Shown here one piece after another: positions 24,758 through 33,721 of a stretch of DNA of 64,000 nucleotides (positions are counted from its first letter, which is position 1; the number at the start of each line of letters is the position of its first letter). The position numbers were made by a program, and so were the translations under genes. The DNA is from Pseudomonas sivasensis (GTDB taxonomy: Bacteria > Pseudomonadota > Gammaproteobacteria > Pseudomonadales > Pseudomonadaceae): contig NZ_JAAOWU010000001.1 in the NCBI RefSeq assembly GCF_013778505.1, positions 1-64,000 of the forward strand. The letters run 5' to 3'. The notes below the pieces were generated by a model, which had not been told where the DNA came from, searched no databases, and saw only the letters and a list, made by a program, of their open reading frames with translations.

Positions 24758-27022
24758 ATGGAATGGCTGGGTCTGCACTTCTTTACCGATCTTCCAGCGA
24801 ACGGGCACTTATTACTCAATTGCAGTCATAACCCTTTCCTGGTGTTGCTGGCCTATCTGGTGGCCTGTGCGGCGGGGTTCGGCACCCTGGACATGGCTGA
24901 ACGCGTTGGCCATGTCGAAGATCCCACCGCACGCCGCCACTGGCGCTGGCTGGGTGCCGGCTGCCTGGCGGGTGGCATTTGGTCTACCCACTTCATCAGC
25001 ATGCTGGCCTTCCAAGCCCCCATTGCGATTCACTACGAACTGATTACAACGTTCGCCTCGCTGCTGATCGCCCTGATCGCCTCGTTGTTCGCCATGAAAA
25101 CCCTCAGTCATGCCAACCTGCGGTTCCACCAATACGTGCTGGCGTCGGTCTGGATGGGGTTTGGCATCGCGTTGATGCACTACGTCGGCATGTCAGCCAT
25201 GCGCTCCCAGGCTCAGATGTATTTCGAGTCGGGACTGTTCCTCGCCTCTGTGGGCATCGCCATGGGCGCCAGCCTGGCCGCGTTATTGCTGTCGAGTTAC
25301 CTGCGCACCGGCACTGGGGTATTTCATCAACTGCTCAAGTACGCCGCCAGCCTGGTGCTGGGCGCGGGCATTCTCAGCATGCACTTTACCGGCATGGCCG
25401 CGACGCAATTGATCGTGCCCACGGGGGCCGACCTTTCATTGCCGCTGGACAACAACCCGATCCAATTGGGACTGTCGGTCGCCGTGATCACCCTGCTGGT
25501 AATCGGCAGCAGCATCAGCGCTGCTCTGGCGGACAAGAAACTGCAGCACAAGGAACGCGACCTGCGTCGGGTCAACGCACTGCTCAGCGAACTGGACCAG
25601 GCGCGCGCCTCTCTACAACAGGTAGCCCATTACGATGCCCTGACCAGCCTGCTCAATCGCCGGGGTTTCAATCAGATCTTTGCGGAGAAAATCGCCGAAA
25701 AAACCGCTTCAAACGGCATGATGGCCGTGATTTTCCTGGACATCGACCACTTCAAGCGCATCAACGACAGCCTCGGTCATGACGCCGGCGATCAATTGCT
25801 CACCGTACTCGCCAGCCATATCAAAGGCTCGGTGCGCAGCCATGCAGACGTGGTCGCCCGGTTTGGCGGCGATGAGTTCTGCATCCTGATCAGCGTCCAC
25901 CACCGCGACGAAGCGCGGCACCTGGCCCAGCGCATCATGCAGAAAATGAAAGAGCCCATCGAACTGGCCGGCCGCCGCATGGTAATGACCACCAGCATCG
26001 GCATCAGCCTGTTTCCCGACGATGGCCTGACCTGCGAAGAGCTGCTCAAGACCGCCGACCTGGCGCTTTACCAGTCCAAGGATACGGGGCGTAACAGCCT
26101 GAACTTCTTCAGTTCCAACCTGAAGACCCGGGCCTTCCTCGAACTGCAATTGGAAGAAGAACTGCGCAGCGCCTTGCGCGCCCAGAACCAACTGGTGCTG
26201 TTCTACCAACCGATATTTGACATGAAACTGGGCAAAGTCACGCGCCTGGAGGCCCTCGTGCGCTGGCAGCATCCGCAACATGGGCTGCTGGCCCCGGACC
26301 GATTTATCGGCATTGCCGAAAGCAACGGACTGATCGCCGACCTCGACCACTGGGTACTGCGCCAGGCCTGCCATGACTTGAGCCTGCTAACCGACCGAGG
26401 CTATACCGACCTGACCATGGCGGTGAACTGCTCGGCCCTGAACCTGGCCCGCGATGAGCTGGCAGATGAGATAGAAGACGCCCTGCGCTTCAGCGGGATC
26501 GGCGCTAATCGCCTGGAGCTGGAAGTGACTGAAAATGCGCTGATGGGCAACATCAGCAGCACCCTGGCACTGTTGCGGCAAATACGTTCGCTGGGCGTGT
26601 CGCTGGCCATCGACGATTTCGGCACCGGCTACTCCTCCCTCGCTTACCTCAAGCGCCTGCCGCTCAACACCTTGAAGATTGATCGTTCGTTCATCCAGGA
26701 CATTCCCAAATCGACCGCCGATATCGAGATCGTCCAGGCGATTATCGGCATGGCCCATACCCTGCACCTGCAGGTGGTGACCGAAGGCGTGGAAACCCAT
26801 GCCCAGTTCGAACTGCTGCTCCAACACGGCTGTGATTACGTCCAGGGTTACCTGCTGAGCCCAGCAGTGGCCGCCAGTGACATCATCAGCGTTATGCAGG
26901 GCATCGACATACACAACCCGCTTTATTCGTTGAGCATGGCAGCCACCAAAGACACCATCGCGCCGAGAGAACCTGCCCCGGGCCGACCTGGGCCCACCTC
27001 TATCGTGAGGCCAATTCGCTGA
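24758..27022 (+). CDS. MHYT-GGDEF-EAL cyclic-di-GMP enzyme
   Basis: The 754-residue inner-membrane protein combines an N-terminal MHYT sensor domain (seven helices, residues about 20-255, with motifs MHYVGMS and MHFTGMA), an intact GGDEF motif (RFGGDEF, residues 370-374) and an EAL domain (EALVRWQHP, EAL at 498-500; later DDFGTGYSSLAYLKRLP). It could both make and degrade c-di-GMP. The architecture is that of P. aeruginosa MucR and NbdA; the intact GGDEF favours MucR-like over NbdA, whose motif is degenerate. MHYT domains are proposed to sense O2, CO or NO through copper. I use the second ATG, with GGGA upstream; the ATG at 24743 adds five residues. Confidence 0.9.
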   Translation: MEWLGLHFFTDLPANGHLLLNCSHNPFLVLLAYLVACAAGFGTLDMAERVGHVEDPTARRHWRWLGAGCLAGGIWSTHFISMLAFQAPIAIHYELITTFASLLIALIASLFAMKTLSHANLRFHQYVLASVWMGFGIALMHYVGMSAMRSQAQMYFESGLFLASVGIAMGASLAALLLSSYLRTGTGVFHQLLKYAASLVLGAGILSMHFTGMAATQLIVPTGADLSLPLDNNPIQLGLSVAVITLLVIGSSISAALADKKLQHKERDLRRVNALLSELDQARASLQQVAHYDALTSLLNRRGFNQIFAEKIAEKTASNGMMAVIFLDIDHFKRINDSLGHDAGDQLLTVLASHIKGSVRSHADVVARFGGDEFCILISVHHRDEARHLAQRIMQKMKEPIELAGRRMVMTTSIGISLFPDDGLTCEELLKTADLALYQSKDTGRNSLNFFSSNLKTRAFLELQLEEELRSALRAQNQLVLFYQPIFDMKLGKVTRLEALVRWQHPQHGLLAPDRFIGIAESNGLIADLDHWVLRQACHDLSLLTDRGYTDLTMAVNCSALNLARDELADEIEDALRFSGIGANRLELEVTENALMGNISSTLALLRQIRSLGVSLAIDDFGTGYSSLAYLKRLPLNTLKIDRSFIQDIPKSTADIEIVQAIIGMAHTLHLQVVTEGVETHAQFELLLQHGCDYVQGYLLSPAVAASDIISVMQGIDIHNPLYSLSMAATKDTIAPREPAPGRPGPTSIVRPIR

Positions 27023-27224
27023 CGCCGATTCCTTGGCATTTCGCCATCATTCATCTAAAGATTCCCGACGAACGGCCGATTCATCAGAGTCCGGCCAGGT
27101 TTTCCCTGAGAACACGGGGTCAGCCCGATCGTCCCGGACAAGGACGCACTGCAAAGTCGCGAACTCCCATTCCGTGATGGCCCTTTGATTCTTTCCAGCC
27201 ATCCGCCCAGGCACATGGCGCACA

Positions 27225-29402
27225 ATGACTTCTAAAAATAACTCTGCCACCGTGGTATCCGACGTGTTGCTCGCAGCGCCTGCGCAGAAGCCCTCAGGTT
27301 CAACGTCATTGACCACTGCCCGCCCGCTGTCCACCCAGCAATACCTGTACTTCACCGAAACCAATACCGACCGTATCCTCGATAACCTCGATGGCCTGCG
27401 CGACATGGTGTTTCCATGCCCGCCTCATCTGGAAGTGGACGGCGAGCAGCGCAGCGAGCAAGAGTTTCCGTCGGTATGCCTGATCGGCCTGGGCCGCTGC
27501 GGTTCGAACATTGCGCTGGACGTGGCGGAGTTGGTGTACAACGCGCGAAAGTTCTACCTGAACGAGTTCAGCAACGAAGATAAATCGTTGGACAAGGGTT
27601 ACAGTCCGGCCCAGTGGATCCGCAATAACCTGCGCCTGGGCGGCGGCAAGGCCAGCAAGCCGGTGTTCCTGGTGGAACCGTTGGTGATGCTCGGCGACCT
27701 GGACAAGGACATCGCCGGGCGTATTCGCTTCTCACGCAAGGGCGAAAAAAGCGGCTTCCTGCGCGACTACAGCAAGATGAAAATCATGGACCTCTCCGAA
27801 GTCCATGCCGGTGGCGCCGGTAACGCGCCGATCCTCGGCCAATACCTGGCGAAGATCATCCTCAACAAAGACACCCAGCGCTTTTCCAGCCCCGACTGGA
27901 AAATGATCCACTCGTACCTCATCGACTCCTGCGGCATCAAGGCCAATCAGTCGCGTCTGTACTTCTCGATCTTCAGCGCCGGTGGCGGTACCGGCTCAGG
28001 CATGGCCTCGGAATTCGGCCTGGCCCAGCAGCACTCGTACATGAACAAGACCTTCGACACCAAGCCCGCCGATGAGCACGACAGCAAAAGCGGCCATGCT
28101 TTCGTCTTCGAGCCGATCTTCACCAGCGGTATTTGTGTGCTGCCGAACATTTCCGATCACCGCAGTGAAATGTCCGAGGCGCTGCACATCAACGCCGGCC
28201 GGCTGCTGTGCAAATACCTTTCGGAAGAGTGGGACTTCTCGTACAACTTTGACAACGAAGACAGCAGCGAAGCCAGCGTGAAGGGGCGTATCCGCCCATG
28301 GAACGCGATGATGCTGATCTCCAACGACATCATGCGCTATGCCGAAGAAAGCGATGACGGCAACATCCAGAACATTGACGTCAATGCCATGGAAAAACAC
28401 GCCAACCAGTACATCTCCCAGCAGATCTTCAACATCCTCACCGCCCAGGCCGTGACCACCGACTACGACCAGAACTACTTCCGTCGCGCCGGTATCGACA
28501 TCGGCGAAACCATCCGCCTGGACGCCAACGACCTATTCATGAGCCTGGCCGGCCCGGTAGCGATTGCCTACGCCGAGTCCGTGGTTCCGGAAACACCGGT
28601 TCCTTCGAATGACAAGTTCAAAGTCTTCGAGAAGGAGCCCCAGCGCCTGAATATCGACGATCTGTTCTTCCGCTCCATCGACCTGCCGCACTTCAATAAG
28701 GTCACCCAGGCCATCGAAGGCATCAGCCTGTTGCCAATCGAGTCCAAGCGCTACAAAGCGTCCCTGGAGCAGTACAAGAATTCCGGCTATGACGCAGCGG
28801 CGCTGCACGACCTGCACTTCTTCAAGAACTGCTCGTCGGTGGTGTCCATCGTCTCGCTGCCCAAGGACTACAAACTGTCCTACATGGACCTGAACCGGCT
28901 CAAGACTCACCTCAACAGCCTGTTCCCCAATACCACGCTCAAGCGCTACGCCTTGGTCATCGGCGCGTCGGCCAACCTGTCGCTGACCACCCTGATTGCC
29001 AAGAGCCCCTGCCTGTCGGATGACTTCCTGACGCTGATCGTGGCGTTTATCAAACGTTGCTTCGCGCGCAATCCGTACCGCTTCGATGACACGCTGGACA
29101 ACTCGATCCTGGATTTCATCATCCACGAGGACTTCGACGAAGACCGTATCGACGAGCTGCTCAACGAGTTTGAAAACCCGGCCAAGATCCTCGACACCAA
29201 CTGGTACGCGATCAAACCGATGTATGAGAAGAAGTACCGGGAGCTGATCAACGACAAAGACAAGTTCGTATCGATCAATGACATTCGCCTGTCACGGGAC
29301 TGCGTGAAGAAAGCGATCAAGTACCTGCGTGAGATCTATCGTCACCGTATCGGCAAGACCAAGGTTATTTCGTTGAATAACCATACCGGCAAGACGGCCT
29401 GA
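27225..29402 (+). CDS. Tubulin/FtsZ-like GTPase family protein
   Basis: This 725-residue protein carries the tubulin/FtsZ signature SAGGGTGSGMAS (G253-G259), the loop that binds GTP phosphates, and an upstream Rossmann-type glycine segment CLIGLGRCGSNIALDVAEL (residues 88-95 for the glycine motif). The spacing between the two is about 80 residues longer than in FtsZ, so there is an insertion. A hydrophilic region of about 75 residues precedes the fold, and more than 400 residues follow the signature. No signal or membrane segment is seen. Proteobacterial FtsZ-like families of this sort have been predicted bioinformatically; no function is established to my knowledge. It stands alone between the MHYT gene and a convergent glycosyltransferase-like gene. 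A catalytic T7 loop could not be assigned by eye. Confidence 0.75.
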   Translation: MTSKNNSATVVSDVLLAAPAQKPSGSTSLTTARPLSTQQYLYFTETNTDRILDNLDGLRDMVFPCPPHLEVDGEQRSEQEFPSVCLIGLGRCGSNIALDVAELVYNARKFYLNEFSNEDKSLDKGYSPAQWIRNNLRLGGGKASKPVFLVEPLVMLGDLDKDIAGRIRFSRKGEKSGFLRDYSKMKIMDLSEVHAGGAGNAPILGQYLAKIILNKDTQRFSSPDWKMIHSYLIDSCGIKANQSRLYFSIFSAGGGTGSGMASEFGLAQQHSYMNKTFDTKPADEHDSKSGHAFVFEPIFTSGICVLPNISDHRSEMSEALHINAGRLLCKYLSEEWDFSYNFDNEDSSEASVKGRIRPWNAMMLISNDIMRYAEESDDGNIQNIDVNAMEKHANQYISQQIFNILTAQAVTTDYDQNYFRRAGIDIGETIRLDANDLFMSLAGPVAIAYAESVVPETPVPSNDKFKVFEKEPQRLNIDDLFFRSIDLPHFNKVTQAIEGISLLPIESKRYKASLEQYKNSGYDAAALHDLHFFKNCSSVVSIVSLPKDYKLSYMDLNRLKTHLNSLFPNTTLKRYALVIGASANLSLTTLIAKSPCLSDDFLTLIVAFIKRCFARNPYRFDDTLDNSILDFIIHEDFDEDRIDELLNEFENPAKILDTNWYAIKPMYEKKYRELINDKDKFVSINDIRLSRDCVKKAIKYLREIYRHRIGKTKVISLNNHTGKTA

Positions 29403-29408
29403 TACTGT

Positions 29409-29434
29409 GCGACGGCGCCGCGTGGCGCCGTCGC
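29409..29434. terminator. Hairpin between convergent genes
   Basis: GCGACGGCGCC-GCGT-GGCGCCGTCGC is a perfect 11-base-pair stem between the stops of the tubulin-like gene and the glycosyltransferase-like gene. It lacks a T-run on either strand, so termination here is only likely. Confidence 0.45.
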
Positions 29435-29446
29435 AACGTCATTGCG

Positions 29447-30538
29447 TCATTGCGTCATGCGCTGGCGCAGGAACGCGAGGATGGTTTGTTCGTCAGCGCG
29501 CTTGGCAGGCCGGGGAATATGCTTCGGCCAGCCGGCGTCTTTCGCGCCGAAAAACCGCTGCTGCTCCGCCTCATCCCAGCCGCGAATCTCCCGGGAAGCC
29601 GATTCCCACCAGCCATGTCGGCACACGTCGTAGTACGGATGCTCGGGCGCCGAACTGCCGTAGAGCAGATCGCGGCCGACCTTTTTGACACGCTTGCACT
29701 GATTGCGCAGCTTCCATTTGATGCGCAATCGCTGCCAGGGCGAGGGCACCGGCTTGACCCGCGGCACATCAAGGCAACGCGCTACCAACTCAGGGCCGAA
29801 TACCTCACCGTGCTGGGCGAAGAAGTGCGCCTGCATGGCATGGAAGAAGCGCTTGTCGGCATAGTAGTGATGCACAAACTTGCACGCCTCGCGCACCTTC
29901 TGTTCGCGCATCGCAAAGGAAATCGCGATTTGCTCGATGGTGTGGATATCGAACGAGTGCTGGGTCCACTCGTCGATCAGGCAGATGGACGCTTCGAGCA
30001 GCGGCGCATCACTGGCGCGGACACCGCACAGGCCACTGTTGTAGAGCTTGAAGCTGTTATCGGCAGAGATGCCATGGGCCTGTAGGTGCTCGCCCAACTT
30101 GAGGTAGTCAGGACGCTTGCACACGTAGCTCCAGTCGTATTCGAAGCCATCCATCACGTACTGGCCCGGCTCGATCAGCTCAAGCACGCGATGGGGGGAT
30201 TTGAGAAACAGGGTGTCGGTGTCAACGAACAGGGTCTTGTCCGCAAGCGCAAGCCCGTGGGCAATCGCGCACGCCTTGCGGCGGTGGGCATAGCCGTTTT
30301 CACCCTGCCATTGGGTCAGGGTCTGCTCGTCCAAGGTGATGGTCTCAACCGGCCAGCCGAAGTAATCCTGGGGGCGATCGGTCATGACACGGATGCACAA
30401 CGACTCGCCCGCTTTGAGCTGGGACAAGGCAGTGAGGATACTGAACTTGGCTTCGCGCCGATAAACGTCCTGATTACCGTAAATAAGGTAAAGCAGCTGG
30501 TGCGAGGACTTGGCTAAAGGGGGCAGCGCTGACGGCAT
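29447..30538 (-). CDS. Glycosyltransferase-like protein (GT-A, DxD)
   Basis: The 363-residue cytoplasmic protein begins with LLYLIYGNQDVYRREAKFSILTAL, a Rossmann-like start found in sugar-nucleotide transferases, and has a DxD motif in KTLFVDTDTLFLKSP (D106, D108) preceded by HRRKACAIAHGLA. These features fit a GT-A glycosyltransferase of the GT8-like kind. The C-terminal 90 residues are basic (RLRIKWKLRNQCKRVKKVGRD) and may bind membranes or a lipid-linked acceptor. No other glycan biosynthesis genes are nearby. I cannot name donor or acceptor. Confidence 0.65.
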   Translation of the reverse strand: MPSALPPLAKSSHQLLYLIYGNQDVYRREAKFSILTALSQLKAGESLCIRVMTDRPQDYFGWPVETITLDEQTLTQWQGENGYAHRRKACAIAHGLALADKTLFVDTDTLFLKSPHRVLELIEPGQYVMDGFEYDWSYVCKRPDYLKLGEHLQAHGISADNSFKLYNSGLCGVRASDAPLLEASICLIDEWTQHSFDIHTIEQIAISFAMREQKVREACKFVHHYYADKRFFHAMQAHFFAQHGEVFGPELVARCLDVPRVKPVPSPWQRLRIKWKLRNQCKRVKKVGRDLLYGSSAPEHPYYDVCRHGWWESASREIRGWDEAEQQRFFGAKDAGWPKHIPRPAKRADEQTILAFLRQRMTQ

Positions 30539-30794
30539 GACGAGCTCCGGGTGACAAGCGGCGAACTTTACCGGAATTCACCCTTTCCCATGTCATGATC
30601 TGACAGCCGCTACGCTTTATTCACACTGAGAAACAATTCTCCCGCCTATTCGCTCGCAAGATAACTGTTCCCATGACGCGCACGTCACCCTGAGCTGTGA
30701 CCTTTCTCCACGGCAAGATGCCATCACCGTATCTGCGGTTACTCCGCTACACACTTTTGCCACGGAAAAACACGCACCGTTTTAGTGCTCACCT

Positions 30795-31100
30795 CTATTG
30801 CGCTGCCCTTTCCTGGATCAATATCCACGGCGAAACCACCACCGCCCACAAACTCGGGTCACGCTCCACCAGGTCCAATGCCCGCGTCGCAGACACTTCG
30901 CCCAGGCTACCCGAGGCCAGCCAGGCAGCGACTTTGTCACGGTTGTCCTCGGCCATTCCCTCGGCGGCTTCGATCAAATCCAAGCCGGTGTCGACCCACA
31001 ATAGGGCACCCTTGGCAAAGAACGGTTCAAGCTCCTTCCAGGAAATTTCGGCGGTTTCACCGAGCAGCTTGGCATAGAGGGTGCTAGGTTCTTGCGTCAT
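30795..31100 (-). CDS. DUF2288 family protein
   Basis: The 101-residue cytoplasmic protein contains TLYAKLLGETAEISWKELEP, ALLWVDTGLDLIEAA and SPWILIQERAA, which I recognise as the DUF2288 pattern common in Gammaproteobacteria. It is helical and acidic, with no signal or membrane segment and no assigned function. Neighbours are a glycosyltransferase-like gene on the same strand some 250 bases downstream and the divergent bra operon. Confidence 0.8.
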   Translation of the reverse strand: MTQEPSTLYAKLLGETAEISWKELEPFFAKGALLWVDTGLDLIEAAEGMAEDNRDKVAAWLASGSLGEVSATRALDLVERDPSLWAVVVSPWILIQERAAQ

Positions 31101-31440
31101 GGGAGTTCACCTTGGGAAAAAATCGGCGCAATCATAACGTCGCGACCGAGGTAGAAAAACCCAGTTGCAAATGAGTCATCGATAGAAAGTGTCAGGAAAG
31201 CCAAGGATTGCCCGAAACTCTGGCATCACCCCGCCGCAATTCTGTCTTTTTCTTTCATTTAAGCGACACGCCAAGGTTTTGCCCCCAGCAGCCAGCTTTT
31301 CAAGCGATGAACCGGCGCTCTACACTGTACCGGTACAGTTGCCAGGGCACTGCCGGGGGATATCCGAGATATCTGATCCGGTTCTGCAGCTCACAAGGCC
31401 GCTAGAACTATAAAAAATACAACAGTAAGAGTGGAGCACT
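31101..31440. other. Divergent intergenic region with bra promoter
   Basis: No gene is seen in these 340 bases. It holds a perfect palindrome CTGTACCGGTACAG (31325-31338), a second inverted repeat ATATCCGAGATAT (31360-31372) and a -10-like TATAAA (31409-31414) about 30 bases before the braC start. The repeats are candidate regulator sites, for instance for an Lrp-like protein, but I cannot assign them. Confidence 0.5.
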
Positions 31441-32568
31441 ATGAATAAGGCTACTAAGCAGATTTCCAAACTGTTTGCCGCTATGGTCCTGGCTGGGGTT
31501 GCCGGCCATTCGTTCGCAGCTGACACCATCAAGATCGGCATCGCCGGTCCAAAGACTGGTCCTGTAACGCAATACGGCGACATGCAATTCATGGGTGCCA
31601 AGCAAGCTATCGCCGACATCAACGCCAAAGGCGGCGTCGACGGCAAAATGCTTGAAGCCAAGGAATACGACGACGCTTGCGACCCTAAACAAGCCGTGGC
31701 TGTCGCCAACAAAGTGGTTAACGACGGCGTTAAGTTCGTGGTCGGTCACCTCTGCTCCAGCTCCACTCAGCCAGCGTCCGACATCTATGAAGACGAAGGC
31801 GTGATCATGATTACCCCGGCGGCCACCAGCCCGGAAATCACCGCCCGTGGTTACAAGCTGATCTTCCGTACCATCGGCCTCGACAGCGCCCAAGGCCCAG
31901 CGGCCGGCAACTACATCGCCGACCACGTGAAGCCTAAAATCGTTGCCGTCCTGCACGACAAACAGCAATACGGCGAAGGCATCGCCACCGCCGTCAAAAA
32001 GACCCTGGAAGAAAAAGGCACCAAAGTTGCCGTCTTCGAAGGCCTGAACGCTGGCGACAAAGACTTCTCCTCGATCATCCAGAAACTCAAACAAGCCAAC
32101 GTCGACTTCGTTTACTACGGCGGCTACCACCCTGAGCTGGGCCTGATCCTGCGCCAAGCCAAGGAAAAAGGCCTGAACGCCAAGTTCATGGGCCCTGAAG
32201 GCGTCGGCAACGACTCCATCTCGCAAATCGCCCAAGGTGCTTCCGAAGGCCTGCTGGTGACCCTGCCGAAATCCTTCGACACCGACCCAGCCAACAAAGC
32301 CATCGTTGAAGAGTTCACCAAGAACAAGCAGGACCCAACCGGTCCGTTCGTGTTCCCGGCCTACTCGGCCATTGAAGTCATCGCCGGCGGTATTACCGCT
32401 GCCAAGAGCGAAGACACCGCCAAAGTGGCTGCCGCCATCCACGCGGGCACCTTCAAGACCCCTACCGGCGAGCTGAGCTTCGACGCCAAGGGCGACCTGA
32501 AGGACTTCAAGTTCGTGGTCTACGAATGGCACTTCGGCAAACCAAAAACCGAAGTTTCCCCTCAGTAA
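31441..32568 (+). CDS. braC: Branched-chain amino-acid binding protein
   Basis: BraC (375 residues) is the periplasmic binding protein of the high-affinity Leu/Ile/Val/Thr importer. The signal peptide ends at HSFA-ADTIKIG, and the mature protein shows the LIV-binding-protein pattern GPKTGPVTQYGDMQFMGAKQ, VGHLCSSSTQPASDIYEDEG and FRTIGLDSAQGP. It is first in the bra operon and followed by a terminator-like hairpin, which would let the binding protein be made in excess over the membrane components. Confidence 0.95.
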   Translation: MNKATKQISKLFAAMVLAGVAGHSFAADTIKIGIAGPKTGPVTQYGDMQFMGAKQAIADINAKGGVDGKMLEAKEYDDACDPKQAVAVANKVVNDGVKFVVGHLCSSSTQPASDIYEDEGVIMITPAATSPEITARGYKLIFRTIGLDSAQGPAAGNYIADHVKPKIVAVLHDKQQYGEGIATAVKKTLEEKGTKVAVFEGLNAGDKDFSSIIQKLKQANVDFVYYGGYHPELGLILRQAKEKGLNAKFMGPEGVGNDSISQIAQGASEGLLVTLPKSFDTDPANKAIVEEFTKNKQDPTGPFVFPAYSAIEVIAGGITAAKSEDTAKVAAAIHAGTFKTPTGELSFDAKGDLKDFKFVVYEWHFGKPKTEVSPQ

Positions 32569-32591
32569 GCCAGGCGTTACTGGTCCAACAA

Positions 32592-32621
32592 GCCCACTGT
32601 GAGAGCAGTGGGCTTTGTTTT
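32592..32621 (+). terminator. Intercistronic terminator/attenuator between braC and braD
   Basis: GCCCACTG-TGAGAG-CAGTGGGC followed by TTTGTTTT, 24 bases after the braC stop and about 175 bases before braD. Likely partial termination that raises braC over braDEFG. Confidence 0.85.
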
Positions 32622-32797
32622 ACGAGGTTTATGGGCCTGTCACCCGCGATCCGGGCGCTGGCTCACCTGAAAATCTTAAAACCGTCACCAGCGGTTCGCT
32701 GGCAAACGCTTTGTGCAAATGTGCTCACAGAACACAGCACAGGGCCGGAACATGACTCCACCAGTGAAATGCGTATCGGGTTTTTAGGAGCGCTGTA

Positions 32798-33721
32798 ATG
32801 CCTGAGATCTATCATTTTTTCCAACAGCTGGTTAATGGCCTGACCATTGGCAGCACCTATGCCTTGATAGCCATTGGCTACACAATGGTTTACGGCATCA
32901 TTGGAATGATCAACTTCGCCCATGGCGAGGTGTACATGATTGGTTCCTACGTGGCCTTCATCGCCCTTGCCGGGCTGGCCATGATGGGTATCCACTCCCT
33001 GCCGCTGTTGATGACCGCCGCGTTCCTTGCGTCGATCGTCGTAACCAGTGCCTATGGTTACAGTATCGAGCGCGTTGCCTACCGTCCCTTGCGTGGCAGC
33101 AACCGTTTGATCCCGCTGATTTCCGCCATCGGCATGTCGATTTTCCTGCAGAACACCGTATTGCTGTCTCAGGACTCCAAGGATAAATCCATCCCCAACC
33201 TGATCCCGGGGAGCTTCTCCTTCGGCCCAGGTGGTGCGGAAGAAGTGCTGATTTCCTACATGCAGATCCTGGTCTTCGTCGTCACCCTGGTGGCCATGCT
33301 GGGCCTGACCCTGTTCATCTCCCGCTCCCGTCTGGGGCGCGCCTGCCGGGCCTGTGCCGAAGACATCAAGATGGCCAACCTGTTGGGCATCAACACCAAC
33401 AACATCATCGCCCTGACCTTCGTGATCGGTGCTGCGCTGGCAGCCGTCGCGGCGGTACTGCTGAGCATGCAGTACGGCGTAATCAACCCCAACGCCGGTT
33501 TCCTGGTAGGCCTCAAGGCTTTTACCGCAGCGGTATTGGGCGGCATCGGCAGTATTCCGGGCGCGATGCTCGGCGGGCTGGTGCTGGGTGTGGCCGAGGC
33601 GTTTGGTGCCGATATCTTCGGCGACCAGTACAAGGACGTCGTGGCGTTCGGCCTGTTGGTTCTGGTGCTGTTGTTCCGTCCGACCGGCATCCTGGGCCGT
33701 CCGGAGGTTGAGAAAGTATGA
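32798..33721 (+). CDS. braD: Branched-chain amino-acid permease LivH-type
   Basis: BraD (307 residues) is one of the two membrane permeases of the ABC importer. It has the LivH start [40 protein letters not shown], multiple hydrophobic helices, and the EAA-like loop [20 protein letters not shown] that contacts the ATPases. Its stop overlaps the braE ATG (ATGA). Confidence 0.95.
   Translation: MPEIYHFFQQLVNGLTIGSTYALIAIGYTMVYGIIGMINFAHGEVYMIGSYVAFIALAGLAMMGIHSLPLLMTAAFLASIVVTSAYGYSIERVAYRPLRGSNRLIPLISAIGMSIFLQNTVLLSQDSKDKSIPNLIPGSFSFGPGGAEEVLISYMQILVFVVTLVAMLGLTLFISRSRLGRACRACAEDIKMANLLGINTNNIIALTFVIGAALAAVAAVLLSMQYGVINPNAGFLVGLKAFTAAVLGGIGSIPGAMLGGLVLGVAEAFGADIFGDQYKDVVAFGLLVLVLLFRPTGILGRPEVEKV

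Noticed and set aside
31408..32532. 374-residue minus-strand frame over braC
   Set aside because: Antisense image of a periplasmic binding protein gene; valine/glycine-rich without motifs.
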